NCBI GenBank assembly: GCA_903813345.2
Contig: CAIIXF020000004.1
Coordinates: 4,733,525 to 4,793,524 of the forward strand
Source of the DNA: Owenia fusiformis
Taxonomy: Eukaryota; Annelida; Polychaeta; Sabellida; Oweniidae
Length of the DNA stretch: 60,000 nucleotides
Direction of reading: 5' to 3'
The notes beneath the pieces are model-generated. The model was not told the DNA's origin. It did not search any database and saw only the letters and a list, made by a program, of their open reading frames with translations. Positions 33,199-45,926 of the stretch are shown here, in pieces; positions within the stretch are counted from its first letter, which is position 1, and the number at the start of each line of letters is the position of its first letter. The translations under genes were made by a program, and so were the position numbers.

Positions 33199-34697
33199 CA
33201 CGCCCGATGATCGTACAAATGGGATGGAGGGGGATTAGGCGATGTCTGCAAGAAAACTCAACTTTGGAAGATTTATTTTTTCAAGAGAAAATTTACAACT
33301 GAATTGCCAAATGAATAGGCGCAGTCCATGGCAAACTAATCAACATAAATTAATATAGGATGGAGGGGGGGATCGGATAGAGGGGGAATCACGTGTATAA
33401 AGACATGATAAGACATCCAACTTGAATTTATTCTTATGACTCAAAAGGAGTGGTATCGATATGGAGAATTGAATTCAACAATGTTTTTCTCTTTAACAAA
33501 TCATTGAAAACATTCTGTAAAAACACGGTTTGTTATGTAATGTTGACTGATTGACACAATTTAATGCTAAAATTATTTAGAAATATTTTATATGCCTGTT
33601 TTTGTTAACATTTTTTTGTTTTTTTAGTGCAATTATTTTTGCTCCTTTCTACCAATTATTGAGAATGAAATAAAATGTCTTTCCGAACCTTGTTGGAACC
33701 AAATTGCATGTACAACATGTTTTTAGACCTCTCAATATTATAGCAATACAGAGGAATTTTTGGTTGATTTTAAAAAAGTATTCAAAAAATTAAAACAAAA
33801 TCCCCCCAAAATAGATGAAAATCAAGATAAAGCTTTTATTTCATGAACAAGATACTTATTTAAAATCAACCAAAATTTCCTTTGTACAATTACAATACTG
33901 AGAGACCTAAACATGTTGTGTTTATGTCGTTTTGTTGCAATGGAGTTCGGAAAGAAGTTTCAATTTCACTCTGGAAACGTGATACCAAGAACAAAACAAG
34001 TGTTTGATGTGTTTTCTAAAACAATATAGATGAAAGTATATATATTTTTCAAATTATATTATTACCATTCAAAAGATGACCATTACATTGACGATGTGTT
34101 AAATTTTTTGATTTTTTCATGACTGGTTTAAGAGAAACTGTGTTCAGAAAGTTCTCCATATCGATACCACTCCTTTTCCCATTTTTCGTTCTGCAAAGAT
34201 ATAATATCCAGTTTCTTACTGGGGTACTGAGTTTTGTTTTTTAAAATACACGAGTTCTTGTGAATTTGCTCCATCGTAAAGACATATAAATCCCCCCTCC
34301 ATCCATCCGATATTAATTTATTTCGATTACTTTTTGTATAACGCTAGGAAACTAACTTTAAAAAGTGAGCAATGTCATTAGTAAATGATAATAACGTCCC
34401 TTATGCCTATTTATTACAGGTCGTGTAGACCATTGTTGCCCGATTTATAGCAAACACATTGACTTTTGCACGTTGGTGATGATGCGCCTTTCTTAATAGA
34501 TCTCATATTTTAGAAGGGTATCAGTTAAAAAAAAAATACTAGATGACTTAACATATTTTGCTATGCACTGCACCTATTCATTTGGCAATTCAATTGTCAA
34601 ATTTCTCTTGCAAAAATAAATCTTTCAAATTTGTTGAGTTTTCTGGCAGAAATCGCCTAATCCCCCCTCCATCCCCTTTGTACGATCACCGGGCGTG
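33199..34697. mobile_element. 1.5-kb foldback, nearly full-length palindrome
   Basis: The ends are CACGCCCGATGATCGTACAA and, inverted, CACGCCCGGTGATCGTACAA. Matching blocks follow through GGATGGAGGGGG-ATTAGGCGAT, CAATTGCCAAATGAATAGG, AAAGGAGTGGTATCGATATGG and TTTTTAGACCTCTC to a centre near 33820. There is no protein and no clear target duplication. Confidence 0.85.
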
Positions 34698-34734
34698 ATT
34701 GGAAGTTTTAAAATTTGTTACAGACGCCAAGTGC

Positions 34735-34795
34735 CGCCCGTTCCCCGCCGACCGCCGATCGCCAACCACCAACCGCCAACCACCGCCACAAAAAA
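34735..34795 (+). repeat. Short CCGCCAACCACC array
   Basis: CCGCC, CCAACCACC and CCAACCGCC units for about 55 bp, GC-rich in an AT-rich setting. Confidence 0.7.
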
Positions 34796-35024
34796 TAGAG
34801 ACCACCACAATATGTCACCACTTATAGGTGGTGAAATAATAGCTTAGTTAGTTTAAATTAATGAAAATTAGCAACATATTCCAATTATTAGCAAGGGTGC
34901 CCTGCTTTTCCAAGCTAACAGTATCAAATTTCAATATTTTATGGTCAGTACTGATCATATATTTAAAAAGTACTAGAATATATATAGTTATATCTGCGTC
35001 ATTATAATGCAATGAACTTCAGTA

Positions 35025-35369
35025 TTATATTATAACAAACCATTGGATTATTTCAAAATCATGAAACATACCTGATTTCTTGGATCGCCAAAGGTCATAA
35101 TCATATTGATTTTCGTTAAGTGTGCCATCTCTTGCCAATAATTGACATGTATCGTCACCATTTTTCTTTCGAAAATTGAACTGAGTACAGCCTGTCGTCG
35201 ATTCGCAGTAGACCGCGCATTCGTCGACTGACAACATTGGTATCATGTGTGTTACATCAAGCAACTTCATGTTTTTATATTTATGAAAGTTCATTCCGTT
35301 TGCAAAATCAAACAAGCCTTGGACATACAGCATAACCGAAATTATCGTAGTCAAACAGTTCGTATTCAT
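35025..35369 (-). CDS. Secreted PAN/apple-domain protein, exon 1 (copy 2)
   Basis: Paralogue of 6947-7291: MNTNCLTTIISVMLYVQGLF signal-like start, then the PAN-type cysteines E-C-A-V-Y-C, G-C-T-Q-F-N-F and T-C-Q-L-L-A. It lacks the extra Cys found after the PAN core in copy 1 (RDC becomes RDG). A donor, TCAG|GTATGT, at 35071/35072 implies an exon of 35072-35369. Without splicing the frame stops at 35025 (114 aa). Downstream exons are not seen. The frame is intact despite about 10% protein divergence. Its TATA position reads AATAAAA, so expression may differ from copy 1 (inference). Confidence 0.55.
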   Translation of the reverse strand: MNTNCLTTIISVMLYVQGLFDFANGMNFHKYKNMKLLDVTHMIPMLSVDECAVYCESTTGCTQFNFRKKNGDDTCQLLARDGTLNENQYDYDLWRSKKSGMFHDFEIIQWFVII

Positions 35370-37131
35370 CCTTGATCTAAGTTGGTCGAATGCGGCTATT
35401 CGTGGTGATTCTTATGTAACTCTTGGTCCTTCTTTTATTACTGTCTGATCAGCAAGTAGCTATGTAGTGACTGTCAAAATCGTAGATATACAATGCTTAG
35501 CGGTAGCCATGGATACTTTCTTTCAGAGAACAAAGTATCGCAAATGCGATTAAGTCAAATTTATCGAATTCACATATCAACAATGATTCAGATGAGCGAT
35601 GGCATGGCGTAATACTATACCATACATTAATTATAGATGGTTATGTGGAATTTTGAGGTATACGATTAGTGTATAATTATGATATATAAGTTTATAATAT
35701 ATTAGTGTCACTCTAACCAACTCTATGTGACACAAACGCAATGACAAATATATGTATGTCGTGATATTATGGCAGAGGGTATTGTTCCTTTGAAATCACA
35801 ATAATACCTTTCTAGCACTTGAGCGTGTCATACCTTCCAACATTTAAACAATCCGTTGTCGCCCAAGTTTAAAATGGGTAAGTTTTTGATAAAACTGTAC
35901 CATGAGTTTTGTTGAAAACTTAGATTTTAAAATTTACCATTCTCTGAATCATGATTGTGTGTTTATGATTTCAATTCTCGCTTATTTTTCGATGCAAAAA
36001 ATAATTAGTAAGGATTTAGCTATTTATTATGCAACGTGTTATAAAAAGTATAATACTGGATGCGTGTGACAATTATAATATCATTTTAAACAAACTCAAC
36101 ACATTCCGATCCATGCATGTTGTTTTGAAAGCGTCAACTATAAACATTTATTTTCAGCAGCCCTTGTCGACTCATTTTGGTCCATGAAGTAATAAAAGTA
36201 TAGCCAAAGAGATCACCAGCGAACAAAATATATCGTGTACAGGTTGACAAAAAGGAAACGCCAAAAAATCTTAATAGCTCAGTGATCCAGTATGGCATAT
36301 TTTGCACAATGAAACCTAGTTAGGATGTCACTCTTCATTTTCTCACCATGTACACTGCTAAACTATAGGCTAGGTTAATATAATACAAAAGTAACTAATG
36401 TATACAAACATATCCAATTCACTTTTGTGTTCATATTTTATTTTTATTTTACATTACATGTCGATGATAGCAACATATACACATGTATTATATGTCGCAG
36501 TCTCTAGTACTAAAACATATTTTTAATATATATGTGTAATATACAATAGCATTGTTCAGGGTAAAGCATTTGTTTTTTAACTCTGATATGTGTTTCTTGT
36601 CTCTCTGTGTCTTTTACAGAGTACTTGATCATTTGATTAATATGCAGCCCTAGTAGTCAATGGTTTGACTCCGGAACATGAAGAATCTGTAGCCCAATAT
36701 AGTGCACCAACATTTGAGCCAATATTTAAGGAGGTCCTTTTGTATTGATTCTTTTAAAATACAGCGTACTGAAAAACCTCGGGCTTTAGGTCAAAATATG
36801 AGTCTCATTACAAGGCTCAAAAACGCAAATATTTCTACATAATTTACATACAAGTGTAAGACATATTTTATATAAAAAACTCAAGACGTCAATATTAGCA
36901 AATATACAATAAATTAGATGATCATTATGTCAGAATTAATCTTAATGTCAATGTAATTTCCAGAGGTTAATTATTACATAAATGTGGTTATCATATTTTT
37001 TTCATTTTTCCAAAGATTGGTCATGCAGATTCGACAAACTTGTGTGAATTATTCAATAAATCTATAATTTCAAATATAGTCGGTTTTTACTATTTATAAA
37101 CGTTTTATTTAAGGAATCGATCCCTATAATC

Positions 37132-37230
37132 GCCATGAGTTACCCTGCGTGCAGAGTCCAGTTAAACTACAGAAGACGAAGCTTTCTTTTAAGAAGTGAA
37201 GTCAAACGAATGCAAAGGGTAGCCATGAGT
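37132..37230. mobile_element. 81-bp MITE with 9-bp TSD GCCATGAGT
   Basis: The element at 37141-37221 starts TACCCTGCGTGC and ends GCAAAGGGTA. GCCATGAGT is duplicated exactly at 37132-37140 and 37222-37230. Copy 1 (about 25262) has the single empty site, GCCAAGAGTCTAAC. A 9-bp duplication fits Mutator-like elements. Confidence 0.9.
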
Positions 37231-37332
37231 CTAACAATAGATAATTCATTATGTTTTATGAAACATGAAATAATGACAAATATGTAATATATATATATAT
37301 ATATGTTTGAATGTTATAGAGGTATAAGAACG

Positions 37333-37705
37333 TTTATACCACTCTAAGTCCGATTACAGTTGTATAACATGGGTCTATAACAACGATATACAGTGGAGAG
37401 TGGTATATCGTCATCGTATACACTCCACCGTATACACTCCAGCGTATACCACTGTAGAAGTGCATTCTGGGAACTAATGAATATTGACCGAAGAACGAGG
37501 TGTATGGTCTGTTACACATGATTTCCTAGAATCAAGTGACGTCATAAATGGTTCCCACATGATTTGCTAGAATCAAGTGACGTCATAAATGGATCGAGAT
37601 CAACATCGGCATTACTGAGTTGGCTACGGGATATTTTTATGTTTTTTATAATTGTTATGATTGTGTTTGAATCAACTGTAATTGAACTTAGAGTGGCATA
37701 ATAAG
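37333..37705. repeat. Inverted repeat with tandem CRE-containing repeat
   Basis: ATACCACTCTAAGTCCGATTACAGTTG (start) and its inverse near 37667-37700 bound about 370 bp. Inside, a 41-bp unit (CACATGATTT-CTAGAATC-AGTGACGTCATAAATGG) is tandemly duplicated at 37515-37592, each copy with a perfect TGACGTCA (37537-37544, 37578-37585). Confidence 0.7.
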
Positions 37706-37852
37706 ATTATATAATGGTTCAATCTGTATATCGTGCATTTTATACTCTCGTGAGAATATAATATATTCACTCGTTCGCTACGCTCACTTGTGAATATATT
37801 ATATACTCACTCGAGTATAAACACGATATACAGAATGAACCATTATATAACC
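37706..37852. repeat. 147-bp hairpin
   Basis: TTATATAATGGTTCAATCTG...CGTG and the inverse CACGATATACAGAATGAACC flank an inner TGAATATATTATA palindrome and ACTCGTTCGCTACGCTCACTT. MITE-like. Confidence 0.75.
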
Positions 37853-39060
37853 TCATATTATACATTAAATATTTAGCAGACGGTTTACGTGTATGTACAC
37901 CTGTCAAGTTGCTAAATCCGACGGTATCTTTCCATGCTATTGTTATAATGTGTGAGAAATGGAATATGTTATTGCCTTTATTTGTTTTGAAGAGGTAAAA
38001 CAAGATTGAGCATCAAGTACTGATGAAGATGACAAAAGTAATAACAATAAATCGGGGTTTCATATTCAAATGAGGTTTGCGTAACAGTTCATCATTTTTT
38101 GGGGTTGCCAATGCTTAATTGGCTTTTTATGATCGTATGTAGGCTACATCTTTATACCCTGAGGTTGTTAGGCAATGTAGATCATGCCCTAACGACAAAA
38201 ATGAACAAATTACTAAACTTTGTATAGTTTTAAATATCATACTCGACAGTTTTTTTGCTTATTTAATGTTATATCCGGGCATCAATTTGCAAAGACTACG
38301 TTCAAAATATACATTACTTAATGCATCAGCGAATGCTACGCTGACATAAATCGTTCATCTTTTCATTAATACACGGTATAGAAAATAATGCGCCAATCTT
38401 AGTTTTCTGTTCCATCGTGGCTATTTTATTGCAGTCGAAATGTTGAGACCTGCGCAGACCTCTATTTAGTGATATTTTCATTTCAAATATGGCTGCCAAT
38501 CCGATGTCTGACGACCCTTACAAAGAATCTAGGCAGTGTGCATTTTTACCTCCTGTGAAATAACAAGTGGAATTTAGTAGTTTTTTTGTGTTTTATTGTC
38601 ATTCTGCATCGTAATTCTATGTGATGTTGTGTTGAAATGTCAGCAGAAATACATATCCATACGATAATCGAGTAAATCAGATAACAGATTTTTCGAAAAC
38701 CCGTCTCCTGCTAAATATGTAAAAACTTGTATTAACATGCTCAAAAGTGCCAATGTGCACATCAATGTCAAGCTAAATCAATGTTGTGTCTAAAACAGGT
38801 ACCCGATCTACTCAAAACAGCTTGTCATTCACGTATACACGCTTAGCAAAAACGGCGAAATGATCTGAATCTTGGAATTTCGTTCGAGAGCTAGTAATGT
38901 TTGCTCCGGTCTTCGTCATAAGTGTTCATCAGACTTCACGCATGCTCAGGTGAAAAACCATCAACCAATAACGTTGATAAATAAATGTTGCGCATGCGCC
39001 TTACAACGGTAAAGAAATTCGTATTTATAAACGAATCAATTTGAGCTAACCCGATATCAG
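37853..39060. other. Intergenic; CpG-containing promoter-like patch at its right end
   Basis: A small frame at about 38489 (MAANPMSDDPYKESRQC...) follows an in-context ATG, with no proven splice sites. At 38993-39004 TGCGCATGCGCC matches the NRF-1 consensus, close to CCAAT (about 38963) and GCGCAGACC (38454). This may be a promoter for an unseen gene. Confidence 0.3.
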
Positions 39061-41250
39061 TCGGAGAAATCTGACGATCTACGAAACTCACTTCAAAAAA
39101 TCAAATGCGGACTGACGGCGTATTCTACTATGTTTGGATCTAAGATTTTCAGTATAGATAAAGTCTTTTATGATCTTTCGAATGAGGTAAGTCTCTAGTT
39201 CGAAAGACAATCGTATCAACTTGAACAAAAGTTGAGTTTTGACGAAAATTTTAACATGCGCAGAGGTCCCATTTTCGTTGTACCATTTCGACTGATTGGA
39301 TAAATCAGCAGTCCAGCCTCGTTTCAAGAGGTGGCGCAACCGTCTTGCTAGAACAGGAAACTGTTTCTGTAGTGTCAACACTTTACAAGATATGTGAAAA
39401 ATTGGTCAGGATTTTCTCCGCCACATAGCTCTGCTGCGTTCACTTTACATAGTATCTGGCAGATACTAGTTGACTCTGCGATAAATGGCCACCCTGTACC
39501 TCTCCAACACATTACATTACCTGATGAAAAAGATAGGGTCAGGGTCTTGAAGAATGGTATCAAGGCATTGATCCTAGGAGTACAGTTCTCTCGATGGGGG
39601 TTGTATTGGCAATATACCTGGTCCATTAATCTTTCTGCACAAATCATGCATTGAGCTTTTGAAATTAATGTATGCATTTCTGATGCTATGGCTATGTTAT
39701 TAGCTCATGTTACAAGACTACACTAATTTTGAGATATGCATATATATTTATCTATTGGACACTAAGCATATAATACGCCATTAGTATTCCATTAAAGTAA
39801 GTAAAGTTACATTTACATGTAGTGTTTTTACTTGCCTACAAATATCAAGCTCATCGTTTTCACTATTTTTCACCTAAGAATTAATTGTTTACAATGTAAG
39901 ATATTATATAACAGTTTGGATTAAGTCATTGTTTATATTCAGATTGTATATGCCATACCAACGTTACACTTCAGTGCGTATACTCATTTTTTATTTATGG
40001 AAACAATTAACCTGATAACGATAACAAAGTCCCCTGTATAGGAAAAACATCAATGTGGCATTCATAGTTTTAACAAGTGATTTAAGAAGCAGTAAATCAA
40101 CGAAAATTAAAACGACCACTATATGAATATAATTGACTACTTTATGAAAAAACATCCAAGTATAAATGCTAGTATACAATTAATGTTTACAGTTTCTAAA
40201 ATATTACGGTTGGGTTATATGTTTATTTGGCATAATACAGTATTACTATTCTAATATGATACGTGACGTCACAATTGATAGAACAATTGATTTACTGGTC
40301 TATATTGGAGTATGTATGACCGCTAAAATTCATGAATGCAAATAGTTGTGTTTCTTGTCTGTTTATCATATTAAAATCGTAACAAATACCTAGATTTTAT
40401 GATTTATGTCAAATATATGATATCAAATTTTATTATGGCCATTACCAAAGAGCTCAATCACTAGGCGATTTCGGTCATTTAACAATGAACAGAATAAAAG
40501 TTTCGATTATATATTACGCCATAAATCATAAAATCTCGGTACCCATTCCTTAATTATAAGCTTTTTTGCATTTCCATTCTTTATAGTATGTAAATAAATA
40601 TGATTTATTCTTACATTATTTGCAATTTGTGAAATATATGCATATATATGGTTACCATCGATGGCAACTGGTTCTATGACATACGTCAATATATCTCAGC
40701 TATATTAAAATATTTTTCAGTTCCTGTTCGACAATCGAAAAATCAATTTTTTGAAAAAGTTCAAATGCCTCAATCGAATCATTTGGTCTACTTACTCATA
40801 TTTACATGACTTATTTTTGAAGTCAAATGAGTGCCTATTCGCCTAGTCATGCAGTAGGCAGATTCTCGAACGTGGATCCAAATGCAGTAAAAAAAAAGTT
40901 TCTCCTCACCCTCTGTTTAAGTGACGTCAGACTCCAAGAATTTGCGAGAATTCCATGAATTTCATGAATGAACTATGGTTAGATTCTTGAAGGGCTGATA
41001 GATATCCAAAATAGTAAATAAACAGATTCAAATGTGACAATCCAGTTTCCAAACTATTCTAAACATATGTAATTTCAGATAATGAAATAAATGTAATCAA
41101 CAATCTCAAGTGTGATGGTCAAGTTTACAAAATATAATGACTTGTCATGTCATGTAATTTTTTGAATCATCCACCATTTTGGAATTTAGAGGATTAAGAA
41201 GAAGAAAATGCAATTGGATATTATTCTACTCAGCTCTCTGACGAAAGGTA
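39061..41250. other. No supported gene; hairpin at 40385-40541
   Basis: Open frames of 86-100 codons on both strands at 39088-39677 overlap each other and match no family I know. TAGATTTTATGATTTATG (about 40390) and its inverse (about 40518) form a hairpin. A palindromic GTGACGTCAC is at about 40264. Confidence 0.35.
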
Positions 41251-41259
41251 GGAGGTGTA

Positions 41260-42022
41260 AGGGAACATTGGGCAAAACGGCCTTATGAGGCAAAATGGCC
41301 CATCAAAATATCTTTTGAACTATAAAAAGATGGTTCTTCAAAAGTCACATAATCGAATTTTGACATTTCCGCCAACTTCTCGGCCACCCATTTTCAACCA
41401 AGCAGCAACTCACTTTACGTAACAGGTAATTCTTCTTTTCACTCTCTTTTTTTGCAAATTACCCCTCCCACGAGAATCTCTAAAAATCCAGCAACAATCG
41501 AATATCGTTTTGATTTAACATTTCACATAGAGTATACATATTTATTTTTTATTTGTAAAAATTTCGAGCTCCTAATATTAGGCAAATTAAAATGACATAT
41601 ATTTGAAATGTACATGTCTTTTGGGCAAAACAAATATAACGATTTTAACATTTTGTTTATACCTTATTTCTTTCCGACACATATCGAATGACTAGAATTA
41701 TAGTAGGGGTTAAGAATACTTTATCTGTCAAGGGTTCGAAAGTCTGAGATAAGATGTATGCGGATGAGTCTTTGTAATTGATTCATTTTGGTTCTAAAAC
41801 CCATGTAACAGAGGGTGGGCTGTTTGCCCCACTCTCGACATTATTTTTGCCCATTGAAAAACAGAAGATAGTCCCAGGCAAGTATAAAAAAACTCGAAAA
41901 TGTAAACCACAACCCATTAATAAAGTGGAACATCAAAGTGCGCGATGACTGACAGATTAGAAAATACCCCGTACAGAACAACTTAAGATTCAATTTTAGG
42001 GCCAGTTTGCCCCATGTTCCCT
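41260..42022. mobile_element. 763-bp MITE with TA duplication
   Basis: The ends are AGGGAACATTGGGCAAAACG and, reverse-complemented, AGGGAACATGGGGCAAACTG. TA flanks at 41258-41259 and 42023-42024. No transposase. TA-targeting suggests Tc1/mariner/pogo mobilisation. Confidence 0.85.
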
Positions 42023-42024
42023 TA

Positions 42025-42955
42025 GATAAGTCATCGAACAAATGTATTATACATGGGGGAAACATTTAAGAAAACGACCAATTGAGAAAATAAATGGATT
42101 TTCGACTGTCGGACAGCAACTGAAAAAAATATACTTTTCAGTCAGTAAAATGTACTAAGCTATAATGCTTCTTCTGTAGAAATCTGTGCTAAATATTTAT
42201 AAAATAAAAGCTTTGAGCAAAATTAGCTTTACTTATTGAACGATATGCTGATATGAATTATCAGAATCACCAAGACTTATACAGTGATCACTAAAATGTG
42301 AGGCTATGCGTCCGTTAACCATTCATTATTTAATTTACATAAAATGCTTAGCTTTTGTATTTTCCATATCATTCATCCCAAAAGCTCTACTCGTTTTTAG
42401 TAGAAATCTAATATTGATGACTGGTTGTGAACGAACTAGCATCGGTTGAGTATTTTAAGGCATACAATCAAACCACAATTTATTTTATGACGTTTTGAGA
42501 ACTATTTTCGTGTGACGGGTGGTCGAGTTTGCGTCTAAAATGACTAGCCATCGATCAAGCCATCGAACATACACTAGAACCACCACGCATCACAAACAAA
42601 TCGACGCAATTTATTAGTACTCAGCGTTCATTTTTGCCATTGTGCCTTCGTTATTAAAAGATTTTCGATTCTAAATGCACTTATTTTCTTGGATTTTTAG
42701 ACTTGAAATATTTGCATTCGCATAGCCACACAATTTTGCGATCTGGCGCATTTAAACTCGTACTAAATATTACATTAAGCAGTAAAAAGTAAATAAGAAT
42801 AAAAATATTACCAACCTTTCGGAATGATATGACTATATACAGTCATAATGACAAGCATCTACATGATGGGCCAAACAACAATACCAAAGTTTAAAGATGG
42901 AAATCATATGATTTATCATGATGGATATATACATTGCCAGGTATTTTATATTAAT
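42025..42955. other. AT-rich DNA, nothing recognised
   Basis: No exon or repeat of note. Confidence 0.45.
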
Positions 42956-42957
42956 AC

Positions 42958-44803
42958 ATCTACGTTCACACCAACGGCGCTTTGATGGCGCTTTAAAGCG
43001 ACTTGTAAAGCGGCACCAGAACGTAACAAAGTTTGATTAAAGCGTCGGGATCGTAATAGGTAGTAGAAAAGCTCGGAGTTAAGCGGGATATTCGGCAAGA
43101 GCTCTAAAAATTTAAACTGTTCAAGCTACGTTCGCACCAATGGCGCTTTGATGGCGCTTTGGGTCAATACAACCCACGTGGGATTTGTTTTGGTCATGGT
43201 ATAGGAAAAGTAGTACTTAAAACACTAGTTTGCTACTTTGTAGATGTATGGCACGTATATGTGTACATGTATTGACAATTAATGTTTGGTAATAGCTAGT
43301 AGGAGTGTCAGGGACCGCTGACAGATTATAATTTTGAACCAAAAAATTGAATAATATTTTTGGCGGTCTCAGTAAATCAATGGGGTAATCAGGTCCTACG
43401 TGCTTTTTACAGGCCCAGAAATCAATGCTCGCTTATAAATGTAGCAAAATATGTCGAATTTAGCCATATTTCGCATATCTTTCTGTGGAACCATTTAAAG
43501 TTTTGCAAATTAACCCCAAAAATGCTGGAGACGACGATCTAAATTTTGCTGAGTCAGCAATTTTCGTTTTTTCATTGAAAACAGTACTTTTCAGCCTAAA
43601 TTGCTACATTTCTGCTCTTTTATCAAGTAATTTGATGCAGTTCTTGCCAAATTAAAGGAAAAATACCCCAAACGTTCCACAGTGTGCGAAGTTACAACAT
43701 TTTGACCCTTTAAACCCACAAAAGAAGCAATTTTAAAGGGATATATTCAGTAAACCTGCACAAAAGACAATGCTACTTGAACTTGCCATCAGAACTTCAT
43801 TAAAAACGAAAAATCAATGATGTTCAGTTTAGTAAAGTAGCAAATAGTCATACTCATGAGAGAATATAAATCACTTGTGCAATTTGAACAACTTTGAACA
43901 GCTGTTTTAAGTAGATTAGTATCATTATGGGCAAAAATCCCCCAAAATAGCCCAAAATTTGTCCAAAAAATCAAATTTTTCATGCTCAAGGCTGAATTAT
44001 TTTGCCTATTTTGCTACATTTATCAGTGCAGTGACAAGAAGTCTTTTGGATAGCGCAACTTTTCCTGAACGTTTCTCTAATAAGATATTTTAATGACAAA
44101 ATAACTACATTTAGTCTGGAATAAATTGTCACAAAATATAATGACCCCAGGGGTCAAGAGAACCCTATAAAATCAAAAGTGCTGAGGGGATTTGAGCAAA
44201 AATGTACATATCACTTCATAAAACCCCGAACTTTAAAATTCATATTGAACAAAATGCATATTCAGTCAACCGTGACACTAATAGGGTCAATACAACCCAC
44301 GTGGGATTTGTTTTGGTCATGGTATAGGAAAAGTAGTACTTAAAACACTAGTTTGCTACTTTGTAGATGTATGGCACGTATATGTGTACATGTATTGACA
44401 ATTAATGTTTGGTAATAGCTAGTAGGAGTGTCAGGGACCGCTGACAGATTATAATTTTGAACCAAAAAATTGAATTATATTTTTGGCGGTCTCAGTAAAT
44501 CAATGGGGTAATCAGGTCCTACGTGCTTTTTTCAGGCCCAGAAATCAATGCTCGCTTATAAATGTAGCAAAATCTTTTTTCGTTCGTGGGATATTTTTTT
44601 CACCATATAACCGAACGGGAAGTTTTTGAATAGGACTACATGATCTGAATGGATGCGAGGATTCGATGGGCTGGGATTTGAGAAATTATGATTTGAACTT
44701 TGCCAATTTTACATGTATTCCAATGGGTGAAAAAGTAAGTTGCTTTCTACCTTTGCTCGCCGATTTAAAGCGTGGCATTCGCCGTTGGTGTGAAAGAAGC
44801 TTA
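42958..44803. mobile_element. MITE with TTCACACCAACGGCG ends, interrupted
   Basis: TACGTTCACACCAACGGCGC + TTTGATGGCGCTTT occurs at 42962 and again, as TACGTTCGCACCAATGGCGC, at 43133. The inverse, CGCCGTTGGTGTGAAAG, closes the element near 44800. The second copy is split by the 1.4-kb element at 43161-44573. Confidence 0.7.
43161..44573. mobile_element. 1.41-kb element with 290-bp terminal direct repeats (TRIM-like)
   Basis: 43161-43450 and 44284-44573 are both 290 bp and differ at about two positions. They start GGGTCAATACAACCCACGTG and end GTAGCAAAAT. CTTT flanks both sides (43157-43160, 44574-44577). The 833-bp interior is non-coding. This resembles a terminal-repeat retrotransposon in miniature. 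However, the repeats do not start TG and end CA, and I see no primer-binding site or polypurine tract. Confidence 0.75.
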
Positions 44804-45856
44804 CTATGTCAAAGATGAATCATTTCCTAAGAACATGTAACCATCCGATTGAAAACTGTTGTTTTCTTGTGGAGTTAAAGAGGATAAATTAACAACAGGG
44901 GTGTCACGAGTGATTTACAATTATTCACTGCGGATTTGCAAATTGTGGAACATGGAGGGAAATCTGAAAAATAAGTGCATTTATAAAAGATTAGTGCAAA
45001 ATTCACCATTACTACTTATATCATTATAATTTACTATCAATTGTTCATTACTCCTAAATAGATTTATGATGAACATTTGGGAATTTTCATTTTTTGATTT
45101 TTGGTCGCTCATGATACCCATGGTGTCAATTTGGTTTCTAGACAAGTCATCCAAAGACAATTCATCCTACACTTGTATAATTGATAACTTATTTCATCCT
45201 TTATATTATATATATCCCCTTTTCACTTTTATGACTACAAAGTGAGATTTTATTAACACTCAATTTTTTAAAATGATTTTTAACAATTTGAAATGGCGCT
45301 TGGAAGTTGTGTCTTACTTTTAAGTACCGGTAATTTTTTTTATCGATTCTGGGTTATTCTCAATATATTTAAGAATAAAAATTGAAGTTAAAAGTCAAAT
45401 ACGTAATTTCCAAATTTAATCATCATGAATCTGAAAGTTGGAAATATTATTCTGAAGTATTGAGCCGAATATGATATATTGGAATAAAAAGAATATTCTA
45501 AAATAAAGACTGAATTAATCAGGGAGAATTATTCTGATAATACCCTGGATAATACTTTCTCACTTTTATCCTTGATTATCCTTAAAGCAAAGTATATATT
45601 GATTTGAACATTTTTATCTTTATCTCAATCAATAAACAAAAATCGGTAAAAACTAAACACTAAAAATACATAAATATTAAGTAAATACAACATTGCAAAA
45701 TATAAAACATGACAGTTTCAAACATGACATGAAAAATGCGTATGATAAAAAACAAGATATTCCATGGCCAAACAAAATCTTTCTATCAACGATTGGAATT
45801 AATTGACAGTATAGAATCGTGTTATATCAAGTTGGAAAGAGTTGTATTTAAGAGGA

Positions 45857-45926
45857 ATTGTCTTGAGATGAGATGTCTTGGGATGACATGTCTTTGGATG
45901 AGTTGTCTTCGGATGAGCTGTCTCAG
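45857..45926 (+). repeat. Small array of the GATGAGTTGTCTTGG minisatellite
   Basis: Four to five units (GAGATGTCTTGG, GACATGTCTTTG, GAGTTGTCTTCG, GAGCTGTCTC) related to the array at 30948. Confidence 0.8.

Larger units (their letters stand above)
34962..37337. repeat. Segmental duplication, copy 2 (compact)
   Basis: Direct-orientation copy of the 6885-25375 segment without its four large insertions. It carries one private insertion, the 81-bp MITE at 37141-37221. Collinear landmarks are the PAN exon, AATACTGGATGCGTGTGACA (about 36052) and TTTGACTCCGGAACAT (about 36663). Confidence 0.9.

Noticed and set aside
39088-39677. Genes on either strand at 39.1-39.7 kb
   Set aside because: Overlapping frames of similar length, no motif, no splice support and no homology I recognise.
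41841-42065. 74-codon membrane-like protein
   Set aside because: Lies across the right end of a TA-flanked MITE and is AT-rich noise.
43161-44573. Canonical LTR retrotransposon
   Set aside because: No TG...CA ends, primer-binding site, polypurine tract or coding region. Kept as a terminal-direct-repeat element.
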